From Leptodactylus fallax (lineage: Eukaryota; Chordata; Amphibia; Anura; Leptodactylidae): a DNA stretch of 64,000 bases. The DNA lies in assembly GCA_947044405.1 (NCBI GenBank), contig CAMRHE010000353.1, positions 372,001 to 436,000 of the forward strand. The letters are read 5' to 3'. A program made the position numbers and the translations under genes. Shown here in pieces: positions 11,326 to 24,162 of this stretch. Each line of letters starts with the position of its first letter. Positions within the stretch are counted from its first letter, which is position 1. The notes under the pieces are model-generated. The model had not been told where the DNA came from and made no database searches. It saw nothing but the letters and a program-made list of their open reading frames with translations.

Positions 11326-12356
11326 TTAACCACTTCCGTGGCTAATTTGTGGTTCAGGACCAGACACATTTTTGGGTTTTTTGTATGTTCTGATTTGAGG
11401 GCTATAACATTTTTATCATTTGGTTTATTCAACTATTATTCTATTTCTGTGTCTTTTTTCGGTGACACACAGGGCTTTATTTTTGTTGTTTTTTTAATTT
11501 TTGCATGTGTTTTAATTTTTTTTTATCCAGATGCAGGTAAAAAATAGGAGGCAGATGAACGCTGGTCCAGAATAAATGTAGTCTTTAATCCAATAAAATA
11601 CACAACGCGTTTCGGGACAAGCCCTTTTTCAAGTGTGCACACTTGAAAAAGGGCTTGTCCCGAAACGCGTCGTGTGTTTTATTGGATTAAAGACTACATT
11701 TATTCTGGACCAGCGCTCATCTTCCTCCTATTTTTTACCTGCATCTGGATTCTTCCACATGTGCTTCATACCACGATTCCGAGGCTAGCAGCTGCTTCAC
11801 AAGGTCCCAATGAAGATAATCTGATTCCACATGCCTACTAAGTTGTTGTGAGCTGATCACAACCCACCAAGGTGAGCAATTTGTATCAGTGTTCTGATAT
11901 CTATCATCCTTTGGTTTTACACTATTAGCGCTCTGCGCTGTTTTTTCTTTTTATTTCTTTCTACACATAATTTTTTTTTATGTCTGGGAAAATATAAACA
12001 AAAGAGGAGAGAAAATGTGTCTGTTTTTCACTTTATTTATTTTTTATTTTAATTAAAAAAAAAAAAAAGTGCTTCTAAAAAATTTATAAAATAGTTTTTC
12101 CATTCCGTTACGGGAATTTGTATTTTGTATGGTGTCGTCGGGGGTGGAGCTAGAACCTGTAATAAGGGTGTATTATTTTATTTATTTTATTTTTTTTAAC
12201 TTTTTTTATTCATATTTATTTATTTAATAAACCTTCCCTGCCTTCTCTATGGGAGCTCTGGCTGTAGTTACACTTGGACATACCAGTATATCCTTGAAGA
12301 TCTAGACAACCATTCTCCAGACGTAAAAACCCAATGGGCGGTCCGGAAGTGGTTAA
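11326..12356. mobile_element. TTAA-flanked DNA element, interrupted
   Basis: The left end is TTAACCACTTCCG and the right end is CCGGAAGTGGTTAA, an inverted repeat that includes TTAA. This suggests a piggyBac- or Kolobok-type target. The interior is T-rich and non-coding. It is interrupted from about 11520 to 11960 by the palindrome-bearing insertion described separately. Confidence 0.65.
11525..11750. repeat. 226 bp spacer-free palindrome
   Basis: A near-perfect inverted repeat with 113 bp arms meeting at 11637/11638 (centre CAAGTGTGCACACTTG). The outer ends are ATCCAGATGCAGG and CCTGCATCTGGAT. I see only about four mismatches and no indels. Each arm contains CCCGAAACGCGTC preceded by a GGG hairpin. 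This resembles the second half of a Penelope-type hammerhead ribozyme, with a damaged first core box (CTTGAAAA instead of CTGATGA). It continues to about 11960 with sequence that could be the rest of a pLTR. Confidence 0.85.
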
Positions 12357-13119
12357 TTTATTTTTTAAACATTTGAGGTCTATGTAAACTGATGGCTGTT
12401 TTTTTTTTTTTTTTTTTTTGGTTTTTTTCCATCCATTAAATGGATGTAAAAATATGATCTGAATGGAGCCTTAGTTATTTTATTCAGTGGTTTGTAGCAT
12501 TAAAGAGATTATGGAAATGGCATAGTAAAGCAAGCTACGTTGTGGTTCATGATTTTGGTATATACCTTAGCCACGTGTTAAACTGCATGGTTTATATATG
12601 CTTTTGCACCGGTGTATGATATGGATGTGGTGGTGATGGTCTGGATTGAATTATTTCTGTTTTGTATGTAGAAACTGAAGATAGTAGTGTGTTTGTTTTG
12701 TTTTGTTATAATATATAACTAGCACCAAGTATAAAAATTCAAAGAAAGAATAATTAAAGAAAAATTGAAACCTGATAATCTAATGGAAAGAAAAAAAACA
12801 GAGGCACTCCTGATTAGTTCCTTATGATCTAGTTAATTCAAAAGTTCCATTCAAAAGTGTAGTTCATTGATTCTCTTGCTCTAGAATACTGCTGAGAACA
12901 TAGATCTAGCCTTTTATAAGCTACTACTAGTTCTTTGATTAAGTTACAGTTCTATTAATATGATCAGATAGATTTAACCCATTCCTGTAATAGTACAGAG
13001 GATACCAGGTCTTTAACGATAGTAGTCGCTCTGATGCAGTGCAGCTGCCATAGCCACTGGATTTCCACTGTATTGCACAGCGAAGACCCAGACCAGTCTC
13101 TCATGGACCTACCTCGCTC
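12357..13119. other. intron sequence, nothing recognised
   Basis: AT-rich sequence with a T-run at about 12403-12420 and no recognised gene or repeat end. Confidence 0.5.
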
Positions 13120-13795
13120 ATGTTTTGAAATTCTTGGGCATCACCGGTCACTTTCAGAGAGCCCTTGGTGCACTCTATTGCAACCCCCATGGCATACCTA
13201 AAGTTCCCTATGGACTGACCAACTCCTATCCATATCTGTCATGTTACCCACCAGGGATGCCCCCTGTCTCCTTCCCTATTTGCACTTACAATAGATCCCC
13301 TGACGATAGCTATCTGCTCTCACCCTGATATTGAGGGTGTGCAGATTGTAGATCGCAAATATAACTCTAGCCTTTTTGCAGATGACATGCTGTTAACTAT
13401 CACAAACCTGTTAATTTCGCTCCCAAATCTGATTAACACACTCTCACTTTACACACTCTCACTTTTACAAATGCTATGTAGCTGCTAGGCTCTCCCAACT
13501 TAGTTTTATCCATAAGATAACTGACTGCCCACAATGGATCACATTGGAGTCGACATTGGTAGCCCCGGCGCCTCTCCAAGCTTTACTGTGGACACTGAGG
13601 TCAGTGGTTACCATTCCAGCAGTTGCCAAGGTAGCTGATTTGTTGCAATTGTGGCGGAAAGTTCGCTTTAGGTATAAGTTGCAAAGTTCGATTTCACCCT
13701 TAATACCTCTGTTTTCTAACCCCCTTTTTCCTTTTGGCTTATCCCCTGAGGTGTTTGTGTGGTTTTGCTTCCTCAATGATTTCCTCTTTGACTGA
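13120..13795 (+). pseudogene. L1/Tx1-type LINE reverse transcriptase fragment
   Basis: From about 13246 the + strand reads THQGCPLSPSLFALTIDPL (motif B of L1-type RTs) and then HPDIEGVQIVDRKYNSSL, followed by FADDMLLTITN, which contains the catalytic Asp-Asp pair. Upstream and downstream frames are shifted. The segment from 13560 (APLQALLWTLRSVVTI) resembles the C-terminal region of such proteins. It is a short dead fragment with no recognisable LINE ends. Confidence 0.75.
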
Positions 13796-13924
13796 CCGGT
13801 CAAACGCTATTTTTAGATAGATTTTGGCTTATACACACATGTATAACTTTGTATGTTTGTTTTTTTTTGTTTGTATTTTGTAAATTTAAAGGTGGGTTTT
13901 TTTCTTTCTTTTTTATCCTTTATT

Positions 13925-14188
13925 TTAAAGAGGACCTTTCATGTGCTCAGGCACATGCTGTTTTATACACCGCTATAAAGCCGAGCTGTGAGGAATGCCC
14001 CCTCAGTACAAGTCTATGGACGAGTATAGTTGGGGGGGGCATTCCTCACAGCCCAGCTAGACTGTCAGGAACGACCTTCTGACGATGGGTAGAAAACTAA
14101 CGGCACCAATATCTCCAGCCCCGGGTCACATAACAGGAAAGCGGTATATAAATCCGCATGTGTCTGAGGACATGAAAGATCCTCTTAA
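13925..14188. mobile_element. 264 bp TTAA MITE
   Basis: The ends are TTAAAGAGGACCTTTCATGT and ACATGAAAGATCCTCTTAA, inverted repeats of about 20 bp that include TTAA. The interior has a smaller hairpin (GAGGAATGCC... and GGCATTCCTC at 13990 and 14038). There is no coding capacity. Confidence 0.75.
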
Positions 14189-14189
14189 A

Positions 14190-14510
14190 ACTTTATTTTT
14201 TAGTTATGTATTTATTTTTTTACTTTTTACATGTCCCATAGCAGGACTTGAACCTGGGATCTCAGATTCCCAATGCATAGTATTGCCGTACATCACACAT
14301 AGGTTCCATATGGCAACTGTTTATAGGCAGTCAGGAGGCCATTGCCTGGCCTCCTGGCTGCCATAATAACCCCTCTGAACTCCTTGATCTTGCCCTCTGA
14401 TCCATTGGATGCTGCGATCGCTGTTGATCACGGCATCCAGGGGGTTTATCAGCATTAAGTTATACTCTCAGCGCAACGTAGTAGTATGACACAGAGCTGG
14501 AAGGGATTAA
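14190..14510 (-). mobile_element. terminal fragment of a TTAA DNA element
   Basis: On the minus strand it begins TTAATCCCTTCCAGC, similar to the TTAACCCCTTCCCGAC terminus at 51893. The GC-rich hairpin-prone region that follows (GATCGCTGTTGATCACGGC) is typical of the subterminal part of that family. The other end is missing. Confidence 0.5.
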
Positions 14511-15659
14511 GGATCTCCCATTTCTTACTTAGGTTGTGCCTTATTTGCTGATGGCCATTTGTATCCAGATTACCATTTTCCATTATTTAACCTCGCCACC
14601 ATGACAACACCAAAATCGGAGAGATTGGCCCTTGACCTTAATAGGAACAGGAACACAGAGAGATTAAAAGCACCCCCCCCTCACCTCCTCAGTGTTTTCT
14701 TGTTCCTGTTAGGATCAGGTCGCAGAGAGTCCTTCTCTGATGAAGGTGTTATCCTGGTGAAAAGGCAGCAGGGAATCGCTACTTTCCAGGCAGCCTTCCT
14801 GCATTGTTGTGTCCAGTCTTCCATGCTGGGGCTCCTTCTTGCTGGTGCACTGCACTCCAGGGGAGTTTAAGTTCCCGGCATCACCATGCCCGACCCAGGT
14901 TGCCCTTTAGTGTGTTCTTCCTGGAGCCTCTGCTGCTCTTTCCATTCTGCTCCTGCTGTGGTGTTCAGGCAGCACAGCTCCAGGCATCAGCACGTGTGAC
15001 GCTTGCTGGATACTCCCGCATAGGCCGGAGTGTTGTTTCTACTCCCTCTATGTTCCATGAGGAGCGGGCAGGGCTCCTCTCTTTGGTGCCAAATTCAAAC
15101 CCAGAAGGTAAGAGACACTCTTCTATTTTGGCTTCACTTGTCTTCTGCTGAGTGTCCAGCTTCTTGCAAGTATGATTCTATGAATCTAGCTTCAGTACCT
15201 GCTTCTGTGAGTACATGGCCTCCTTTGGAGGATAATTTACTAAATGTTCATTATATTTTTTTCTCATTTTCATGTAATACTTTTATTATAGGGAGAAAAA
15301 GTGCCTCCAGTGAAGCCAAAAAATTCAAAAATGCGCCATATGCGAAAAATAAAAACACTCTGCAGTTCATGCACTAGTGAAATCATGCATCAGGGAAAAT
15401 TCTTCTCTTTCGCAAGATATAAGATCCTTGATTAAACAGGAAGTTCAGACTTCAATGGTGGCTTTTACTTTTCCTCAAGTGGAAACGCAATCTTTCCTGT
15501 TTACAAAATATTCTTAAAATGATGAAAAAAGAGTGGAATAATCCTGAAAGAAAACTCGCCATTCCAAAAAGAGTTTAATGAGAAATTCCAGTTTTCATCT
15601 GAAGATATGGAAATGTGAGAGGATATCCCTAAAATTAATGTGCAGGTCCCTAAGGTAGT

Positions 15660-16230
15660 TTAAAAAAAAAAAAAAAAAGCACTGCCATTTGAGGATGCTT
15701 CTCAGCTCTGTGATCAAATGGATAGTAAAGCTGATAGAATCCTTAGAAAGACCAAAGCCACTACAGCCCTGCTGATACCAAACATTGCAGCTACTCGCGT
15801 GGCTAGACCATTATATGCTTGGCTCCAGCAGTTGGAAGGTCATTTACTTCTAGAGATCAGATATTAGCCTCTATTCCTATACTTAGCTGATGTTTCGGCG
15901 GAGTCTGTACGCTTTGTGGCGAGATCAGCAGTTTTATCCAGTTCTGCAAGACGTGTCTTTTGGCTTAAGTACTGGACCCAGGAGATACGAAGTCTAAGGT
16001 GAAGTTATGTGATCCTCCTTTTGAAGGAAAACTCGTGTTTGGGTAAGATTTGGATAAACTGCTTGAAAAGGCAGCAAAATAAGAAAGGGATTTCCAGAAG
16101 AAAGACCTAAGTCTAGATGGAATTTTCACCCCTTTCACTTTCCCAAAAAAGAATATAAAGAGAAGGGTGAAGTGGAGTTTCCCCAAAGGAGGAACAGATA
16201 GAGACTTCCTTCTCAATCCTAATCAACCCC
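15660..16230 (+). pseudogene. DIRS gag-like region, degraded
   Basis: Discontinuous + strand reading such as FEDASQLCDQMDSKADRILR, ATRVARPLYAWLQQLEGHL and SARRVFWLKYW resembles the C-terminal part of DIRS ORF1 proteins, which precede the RT frame. Stops and shifts are frequent. Assignment rests on position and partial resemblance. Confidence 0.55.
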
Positions 16231-16559
16231 CAAAATAACATTAACTCTTTGAGGTTGGGAAAGGCTCTCTGTTTGTCCACAGCTGGGAAAAAATAACTGA
16301 ATCCTTGGATTCTGTGCAGTCTATTCAATAGTGTGCTTCTCTTCTCTACTCTTCTAAAAAAAAGACAATGGAGGTTGGTGTAAGGAATATACTATCTCTG
16401 TGTGCAGTAGTGTCAGTCCCAGCACTAGAGTTAAGTCTCTGGCAGTATTCCTGTCGCTTTCTGCTATGGTAATCTAGCGGTACATATTGTACCATTTATA
16501 AACCTAAAATTAAACAAATTCATAAAATAAAAACGCTTCAAGATGAAGACTAAAAATTA

Positions 16560-17486
16560 CCTTTCCATTAATCCAGAAAGATGCAGTGATGGTCACCATA
16601 GACCTAAAAGATGCCTATCTCCATATCCCAATCTCCTTTGAGCACCACAAATTTCTCAGGTGCACTCTACCATTCCAAGGGGAAATAAGACATTTGCTGT
16701 TTGTGGCATTCCTGTTTGGAATATCCACAGCCTCAAGATTATTTACAAATAATAGTGGATGGAACAGCCTTTCTCATGTTAAAAAAAGTAAATAAATAAA
16801 AAAATAAAATTGTGTTACTCTTGAAATCAGACTTGCAGATGACCTTTCTTTTCCTGGAAAAGAAAAATAAAATCAGGTAAAAAATTATTGCCTCACTGAC
16901 TGAGCAAAAGGTTTTTTTCTGAAAGGCTAAGTCAATTCTGAGACTCATGACTGCATGTATTCCGGCCGTGGCCTGGAGTCAGTTTCATTCACACGCCTTA
17001 CAATGCCAGATCCTAAAGTCATGGGGCAGGTTTCAGCTCACTCTGGGAAAAAAATGTCTTCCCCACCTAGTAAAAAGATCTTTAAATTGGTGGGTTCAAG
17101 ATCAAAACCTGAGCAAGAGGTCCCTGGAATCTAGAACCAATATTCACAGTTACCATTGATGCAAGGCAGTGGGGTTGGGGAGTAGAAATCCAATCCACTC
17201 TATTGTAGGGTCCACTATCTTCCAATTATAAAGAATTGAGGGCACTATGGGAGACACTCCAAAGGTCTCAGGGCCTTCTTGCCAATCAACATGTGAGATT
17301 TTACTCAGACATCTCGTCTGCAGTAGCCTTTCTCAGGGAGGCACAAAGCACAGGTTGCTACTGTCCGTGTCTCAAAAAATACATTGCTGGGCAGAAGCCA
17401 AAGTCAAGTCTATTACAGCAGTACATCTGAAAGACAAAGAAAATATAGTAGCAGACTTTCTCAGCAAGAATCACTTAGATCCGTGA
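16560..17486 (+). pseudogene. DIRS reverse transcriptase and RNase H, broken
   Basis: MVTIDLKDAYLHIPISFEHH holds motif A of DIRS/gypsy-like RTs, followed by KFLRCTLPFQ and FGISTASRLFT. After a degraded gap the RNase H part is visible as ELRALWETLQRSQ (17233 onward) and VRFYSDISSAVAFLR, then HLKDKENIVADFLS near its end. The catalytic YxDD box of the RT was not found in an open frame. Multiple frameshifts leave no continuous reading frame. Confidence 0.82.
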
Positions 17487-18344
17487 GAATGGACCCTAAA
17501 TCAGTGTTTGCTTTCCTCCCTGAAAAATGGGGGCATCCAAAATAAAAAATAAAAAAAAAAATTCCTCCTAAGCAGAGCAGAAAAACCTATAGCAGTGGAT
17601 GATCTAGTACAAAAAAAGAACTTCAAACAAAGTTTTGACTTTCCACCACTCACATTGATCTCAAGAGCTCTGCAGAAAATTCAGAGGGAGAACCTTCCAG
17701 TGATTTTTGTGGCCCCTTCTGGCCAAAGAGGGGATGGATCAGTCTTCTACAGGATCTAGTAGTGGAAGAACCCTTCCCTCCACCAGTAATTAACTCAGGG
17801 GTCAGTGTGTCATTCAAATCTGCCAAATCTTCATTTAACAGCTTGAAAGTTGAGAGGTCGGTCTTGGCTAGTAAGGGTCTATCTACTGCAGTAATTTATA
17901 CCATACTGTCTTCAAGAAAGAGGTCACTTATGCAGTTTATCAAAAAATTTGGAATAAGTGTTTTTCATGGCATGGATCCTCTCCTCCTGATCTATCCAAG
18001 CATAATATTTCTCAAAGTTTGGACTTCCTCCAGGAAGGTCTAGAAAAGTGTCTTTCTCTTAGTACCCTCAAGGTTCATATTTCAGCTTTAGGAGGTTCTG
18101 AAACCTAAAATATCCAACTTAACCTTGTCATGGGATATGAACTGGGTCTTGTCAGGTGTAATGCAGCATCCCTTTAAACCCTTACAAAATTCCTCTTTGA
18201 GAATGCTAACCCTAAAAACTGTGTTTTAGTCGCTATTACCACAGCTTGGTGAATAAGTGAGATCCAAGCTGTCTCTGTTAATGAACCTTTCCTTACAGTC
18301 CTGGAGGATAGAATCATTCTGAAAACCCAGCGTTTCTTTCCAAG

Positions 18345-18776
18345 GTGGTCACTGACTTCCACAGGTTACAAGATATTGTGTTACCCTCTTTTATCAAGAA
18401 CGAAAAAAATAGGCTAGAAGAGTCATTTCACACTCTGGATCTACGTCGGGCGGTTTTGGCCTACCTGCAAATAACAGACTCCTGGTGTTCATCCAATTCT
18501 AAGGTCCTAACAAAGGCAAGAAATCCTGTAAGGGTTCTATTGCCGATTGGCTGGCTAAAGTCAGCAATCTGTGAGGCCTATGAGGCCTTTAACAAGTATC
18601 CTCCACTGTCTCGTAAAGCCTATTCCACAAGAGCTGTTGCAGTATCCTGGGCTCAGAAATCATCAGCATCTCTTGAACAGCTAGTCAAAGCTGCAGTATG
18701 GTCTACTCCCCATACCTTCTTTAAGCACTACAGGCTAGACCTGTTTATTGTCTCAAGATCTCTCCTTCTGGCGTAA
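18345..18776 (+). pseudogene. DIRS tyrosine recombinase C-terminal domain
   Basis: A 143-codon frame with the end of a DIRS-type tyrosine recombinase. LRRAVLAYLQITDSW is followed by YSTRAVAVSWAQ (box II; the usual His of HxxR is Tyr here while Arg is kept), a WS block in AAVWSTPHTF, and FFKHYRLDLF with the putative nucleophile Tyr. Such enzymes join the circular DNA intermediate to the genome. The loss of the box II His and the broken upstream frame indicate inactivity. It ends immediately before the internal complementary region, as expected. Confidence 0.82.
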
Positions 18777-18831
18777 GGTCTTGCAGGCAGTAGTCCCTCC
18801 CTAATGTAAGGGTTATCTGGCATTTCTCTGG

Positions 18832-18900
18832 TTTTGGTGCTGTCATGGTGGTGAGGTTAAAGGTTGAATTATGCCTTACCGATAATTTGGTTTCACGAGC
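18832..18900. repeat. DIRS internal complementary region
   Basis: TTTTGGTGCTGTCATGGTGG through TGAGGTTAAA is the reverse complement of the left end of the element at 14586-14616. The following GAATTATGCCTTACCGATAA through CACGAGC is the reverse complement of the right end at 19076-19112. This joined arrangement is the hallmark of DIRS retrotransposons and is proposed to template circle formation. Confidence 0.88.
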
Positions 18901-19379
18901 CACCATAACAGCACCTCTGAATTTCCCTCCCTTGGATGTATTATGGTACCTTTTATGGGTGATCCTATTATTTAGAAAACCACTGAGGTGGTGAGGGGGG
19001 AGGGTGCTCTTAATCTCTGTGTTCCTGTTCCTATTAAGGTCAAGGGCCAATCTCTCCAGTTTTGGTGCTGTCATGGTGCTCGTGAAACCGAATTATCGGT
19101 AAGGCATAATTCTACCTTTTCTGATCTCTATAGCCAAAAAAAAATATCTTTTTTATTGGATATGCAATGCAAGACGCAAAATAAAATTGTTATCCAAAAC
19201 TTCAACAAATTGATGGCATTTCTCCCTGGTTTCCTCCAAGATCATCAGTTAGATCTTCAACATATCTTGACCAAAAGGTGTTCTTCTAGAATCAAAGTTT
19301 TGTTAATCTTGGTGAAAACCAGGAATTGAGATGTAAAGGGCCACCATATCCAGTGAAGTTAGCAAAGTAGTCTCTTTGC

Positions 19380-19900
19380 GTGTCAAGCTCTCAAGCTTAC
19401 TCAGGATATCCATGCTATCCTTTGTATAGGACAGGAGGCCCCACAACATAGTCCCTCAAGATCTGATCAATGTAGAGATTACTATTCTGTGTGACATTCC
19501 CTATCCCTGACATGATCGGCCTATCCTTAATTGGAGTTGTCTGTTTATGAACTTTTGGTAGGCTGGAAAAAGTTATAATCTGAGGATATTTTGGTAGCTT
19601 GAAATTCCTCTCCTGTTTACTATTCAGGTGACTTTGTGGGGCTGAATTAAGCAGGCTCTTAGATTCCATCACAAAATGTATCTTATCAGGTAGCATTGTC
19701 ATGCACATCTGTTTATAGACAGGTTGACCATAATCAGATAGTTTGGCAATCTCCTTTTCCTTTTCTGTTTTGAAGAGTGTAGCTGTGCCACTGACAAATT
19801 GGTATGTGTTGCAGAAGATGTATGAAAATTGTTTGATCTCCTCTGTTGAAGCTCTTTCGTGTATCTCAAACGCCAGATTCTCCCCCAATCATATTAAACT
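19380..19900 (-). pseudogene. Penelope-like element RT fragment
   Basis: The minus strand encodes about 157 codons with TFSSLPKVHKQTTPIKDRPI and MSGIGNVTQNSNLYIDQILR. These are the conserved N-terminal RT blocks of Penelope-like elements (SLPKVHK, RPI.SG, T..S.YID). The residue pattern differs from the 20.8-28.7 kb PLE (ALPKVHKGFSPLNGRPIVAG), so this is a separate subfamily. No catalytic YxDD part or ends are present. Confidence 0.8.
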
Positions 19901-19984
19901 GCCACCACCATATTGGCACATTACAGTGATAAACAAGATACCTTTTTTGTATGTCATTTCTGTAGATTTGGAGAAAAAAAAACA

Positions 19985-20789
19985 CTTTGAAGTCTTGCCT
20001 CATTTGCACAAGTGTTTATTGTTGTCAATTAACAAAATGCTAATTCAAAATTTGAAAGAGAAATCTAAATCAAGGTCTCTCCCAGACGAGAATCTGGCAA
20101 TGTTGAAGACTGTAGACGCTGTGGTCGGCCAAGGATACTTAATGTAGCAGATGAATGACACATCAGTCTTACTTCACTTCTTCTGATTTCTATCAGCTCA
20201 GAACTGACAGAAATACGAAGGACCAAGGAATACCTATCTACTGTTCTGAGAAGTCTTGCCAGAAATGTTCTTCAGGGATGAATTGCAGCCAAAAAGCCAA
20301 ATAGACATGATAATATAGGAACTGGAGTGCAAATGATAGCAAGTCCCCTGGACTGATGAGTCAAATTACCTAATATTTGGCTGTGTTTAATGAAGGGCTG
20401 GAGAGTGGTACAATAATGGTGACCTCAGATATTTATCCATTATGCAGCACCATCAGGAAGGCGTTTGATGGGCTCCAAATTTATTCTGTTGATGGATAAC
20501 AAGCCCCCAAACTTACAGCCACTGTCATTAAGAACTATCTTCTTGTAAAGAGGAGGAGTCCTAGAAATGATGATATAGCCCCCACAGAGCTCTGATCTTA
20601 ATATCGAGTCTGTCTGGGATTATTTGATGAGACGGAACAGAAGGATCTGAGCAAGCCTGCATCCACAGAAGATCTGTAGTGATTTCTCAAAGATATTTGG
20701 AACAATCTCCCTTCTGAATTCCTTCTAAAACTGTGTACAAGTATACCTAGAAACATTGATGCAGTTTTTGATGGCAAATGGTGGTCACA
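19985..20789 (+). pseudogene. old Tc1/mariner-like transposon, left part
   Basis: Degraded transposase traces: CRRCGRPRILNVADE (the GRPR hook between the two helix-turn-helix units), a WTDESNYLIFG-like block near 20345-20390 (first catalytic Asp) and a SDLN-IES-WDYLMRR block near 20593-20632 (Glu region). A terminal-type sequence GTCAATTAACAAAATG at 20025 recurs inverted at 28714-28732. The element is split by a Penelope-like insertion; its right end resumes at 28659. Confidence 0.75.
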
Positions 20790-20799
20790 AAATTTCAAA

Positions 20800-21583
20800 A
20801 AATATCGCAGTTGAGTCGCAACCTACCAAAAGGGACGTATTTAAAATATAAACTTTATTAAATAATCTGAATAAAAAGGGAATCCACCCATAGGACAGAA
20901 CAGAAAAACCACACAGACCATACAAAAAGGATCCAGGATAAAGCCACTACCATATCAGGATATAATAATCCACAGTATCAGTAGTGCATTATCTCATAGC
21001 AAAATAACATAAATGGCGGTACTGCAAGTTTACTCGCCATTCATTACCAGCAGCAATGTTTTTATCTACTTGCACTGCTTGCCAGTGTTAAATGCACCCA
21101 AAAGAAATACATATCAATCTAAAACCAGAACCAAATGTTTGCTGGCTTTCTAACAGTGTATCAGCACAAAGCCCAATATGACTACCTGCTCCTAATCACA
21201 TACTAACACCTATATAATAACACCTGACGCGTTTCTAAACTCTCATATTACTAGTTTTTCATCAGAGGTGCTTTTCTGCAGAGAAGAGGATCTTAAGCTT
21301 AGTATTTGTTTATACACCCAACAGAACTTCCCGCCTCCCCCTTTAAATCATTAGAAATTCACAGAAGGTGCTTGCTATAACAAAGAGGATTTAAAACTGG
21401 AAGCTAAGTCAATATTTGTTGTTTGTTTGTCCAGCAAAAGCTCCCGCCTCCCTCTTGTTGGCACTGATATATGGCCACAAGAGGAAGTGAGAGTCTGAAA
21501 CTTTTAAGGCAGAAACCCCGCCTCCATCAACAGCAAACAGCCCATCGCTGTGCGATCACATGCACAGCTGATACAGGAGGCTG
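20800..21583 (-). repeat. left pLTR of the Penelope-like element
   Basis: The reverse complement of 27728-28615 with scattered substitutions. From the outer edge: TGAGTCGCAACCTACCAAAA, a hammerhead motif at 21221-21270, and inner end near CAGGAGGCTGA (21572). It has a single copy of a roughly 100 bp unit (AGCTAAGTCAATATTTGTTG through AGCTCCCGCCTCC) that is duplicated in the right pLTR. Confidence 0.9.
21221..21270 (-). ncRNA. hammerhead ribozyme motif, type I (left pLTR)
   Basis: Read on the minus strand: helix I strand CACCT, core CTGATGA, helix II (AAACT/AGTTT with an 11 nt loop), core GAAA, a self-complementary ACGCGT as helix III, cleavage triplet GTC, and helix I strand AGGTG. All conserved core bases are present. 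The helix II closing pair is A-A instead of the usual G-C, which predicts reduced activity. Hammerheads with a tiny helix III that act as dimers are known in Penelope-like elements. This one lies in the sense of the PLE coding strand. Confidence 0.78.
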
Positions 21584-21953
21584 AACACTAGTGGGGTATG
21601 AGCCCCTGCACAAGCGCACAAATGATCCAATAGGAGGTTTGAATTAGTATATACCTCCTCAATTAAAACGCCCACAGGGGCGTGACCAAAACAATCGGCG
21701 CATGTCAAAGCACTTAGCGTCGGTAAACCATCAGGATGTCATATGCAGGTAAATAAACTAAATATCTCAAAAGGATAAAAAAGGACAAAGACACAGATAA
21801 GGAGGCATCTCAAAGGAACATAAAGATCGCAATAAGCGGGTATAATAAAAGTGTTTAATAACGAGCACTTCATTATATTATAAAAAGGGGGTCGGAACAT
21901 ATAAAAAATAAAAAAGGATAAATAAAGCCCAGAATCTAAATAAAGCACACATA
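21584..21953 (-). other. PLE 3' region between pLTR and coding part
   Basis: Non-coding, A-rich on the + strand. On the minus strand it would be the 3' region after the GIY-YIG frame. It ends at the TA target of Tc1 copy 2. Confidence 0.6.
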
Positions 21954-23592
<1,639 letters not shown>

Positions 23593-23599
23593 TAGGAGA

Positions 23600-24143
23600 T
23601 CCCTTCATTCAGACCCCAAGGTTTCACAGTATGTAGTATAAAGGTCCACCGGGCTTCCCGTTGTAACAATTTACAATCGAAATCACCACCCCTGGGTGAT
23701 GGATAAACCAGTTCAATTGCTTGAAATGCCAAGAGAGATGAATTTCCCCCATGTTGTTCACAAATATGGCGTGCAATGGGGGTATCATCACCACGTTCAA
23801 TGTCATTGATATGCTCCCTGATCCTCCTGCGGAACTCCCTAATGGTCTTACCTACATATTGGAGTACGCAGGAGGAACAGTTTGCCAGATATATCACCCC
23901 CTGTGTTTTACAATTTACAAAATTCCTGTTTTTATACCATTTTAATGTGGTATTACTTCTAAATGACTTGCTAGCTTTAATGGAGCAACAGGCTCGACAT
24001 GAACCACAAGGATATGTGCCCACAATTTCCCTAGATTGTTTTTCCAGCCATGTATGCGTCTGTAAAGATGATAGGTGACTATGAACCAATCTGTCTTTCA
24101 GGTTAGCACCCCTCCTATAAGTCACCAAAGGATGATCACTCAA
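23600..24143 (-). pseudogene. PLE GIY-YIG endonuclease domain
   Basis: Minus-strand frame with SFRSNTTLKWYKNRNFVNCK, GVIYLANCSSCVLQYVGKTI and REFRRRIREHINDIERGD, followed by TPIARHICEQHGG. The GVIYL...YVGKT pair is the GIY-YIG nuclease core and R-R...EH supplies further active-site residues, as in Penelope endonucleases. A Cys-rich stretch (CGSCRACCSI) precedes it, also typical. The frame's last residues come from Tc1 copy 2, which disrupts the true C-terminus. Confidence 0.92.
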
Positions 24144-24162
24144 TAAAGAACCAATGTCGGGA

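Larger units (their letters stand above)
14586..19115 (+). mobile_element. DIRS-type tyrosine-recombinase retrotransposon
   Basis: A 4.5 kb element with the full DIRS end architecture. The left inverted repeat (14609-14695) matches the right one (18980-19070). An internal complementary region at 18832-18900 pairs in its first half with the extreme left end (14586-14616) and in its second half with the extreme right end (19076-19112). The coding order is gag-like region, reverse transcriptase, RNase H, tyrosine recombinase. All frames are damaged. DIRS elements integrate through a circular intermediate without target duplications, and none is seen. Confidence 0.9.

Noticed and set aside
14240..14290. 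A tRNA-like stretch (GACTTGAACCTGGGATCTC) suggesting a tRNA gene or SINE head
   Set aside because: No matching acceptor stem or A box could be placed on either strand; it lies within a TTAA element fragment.
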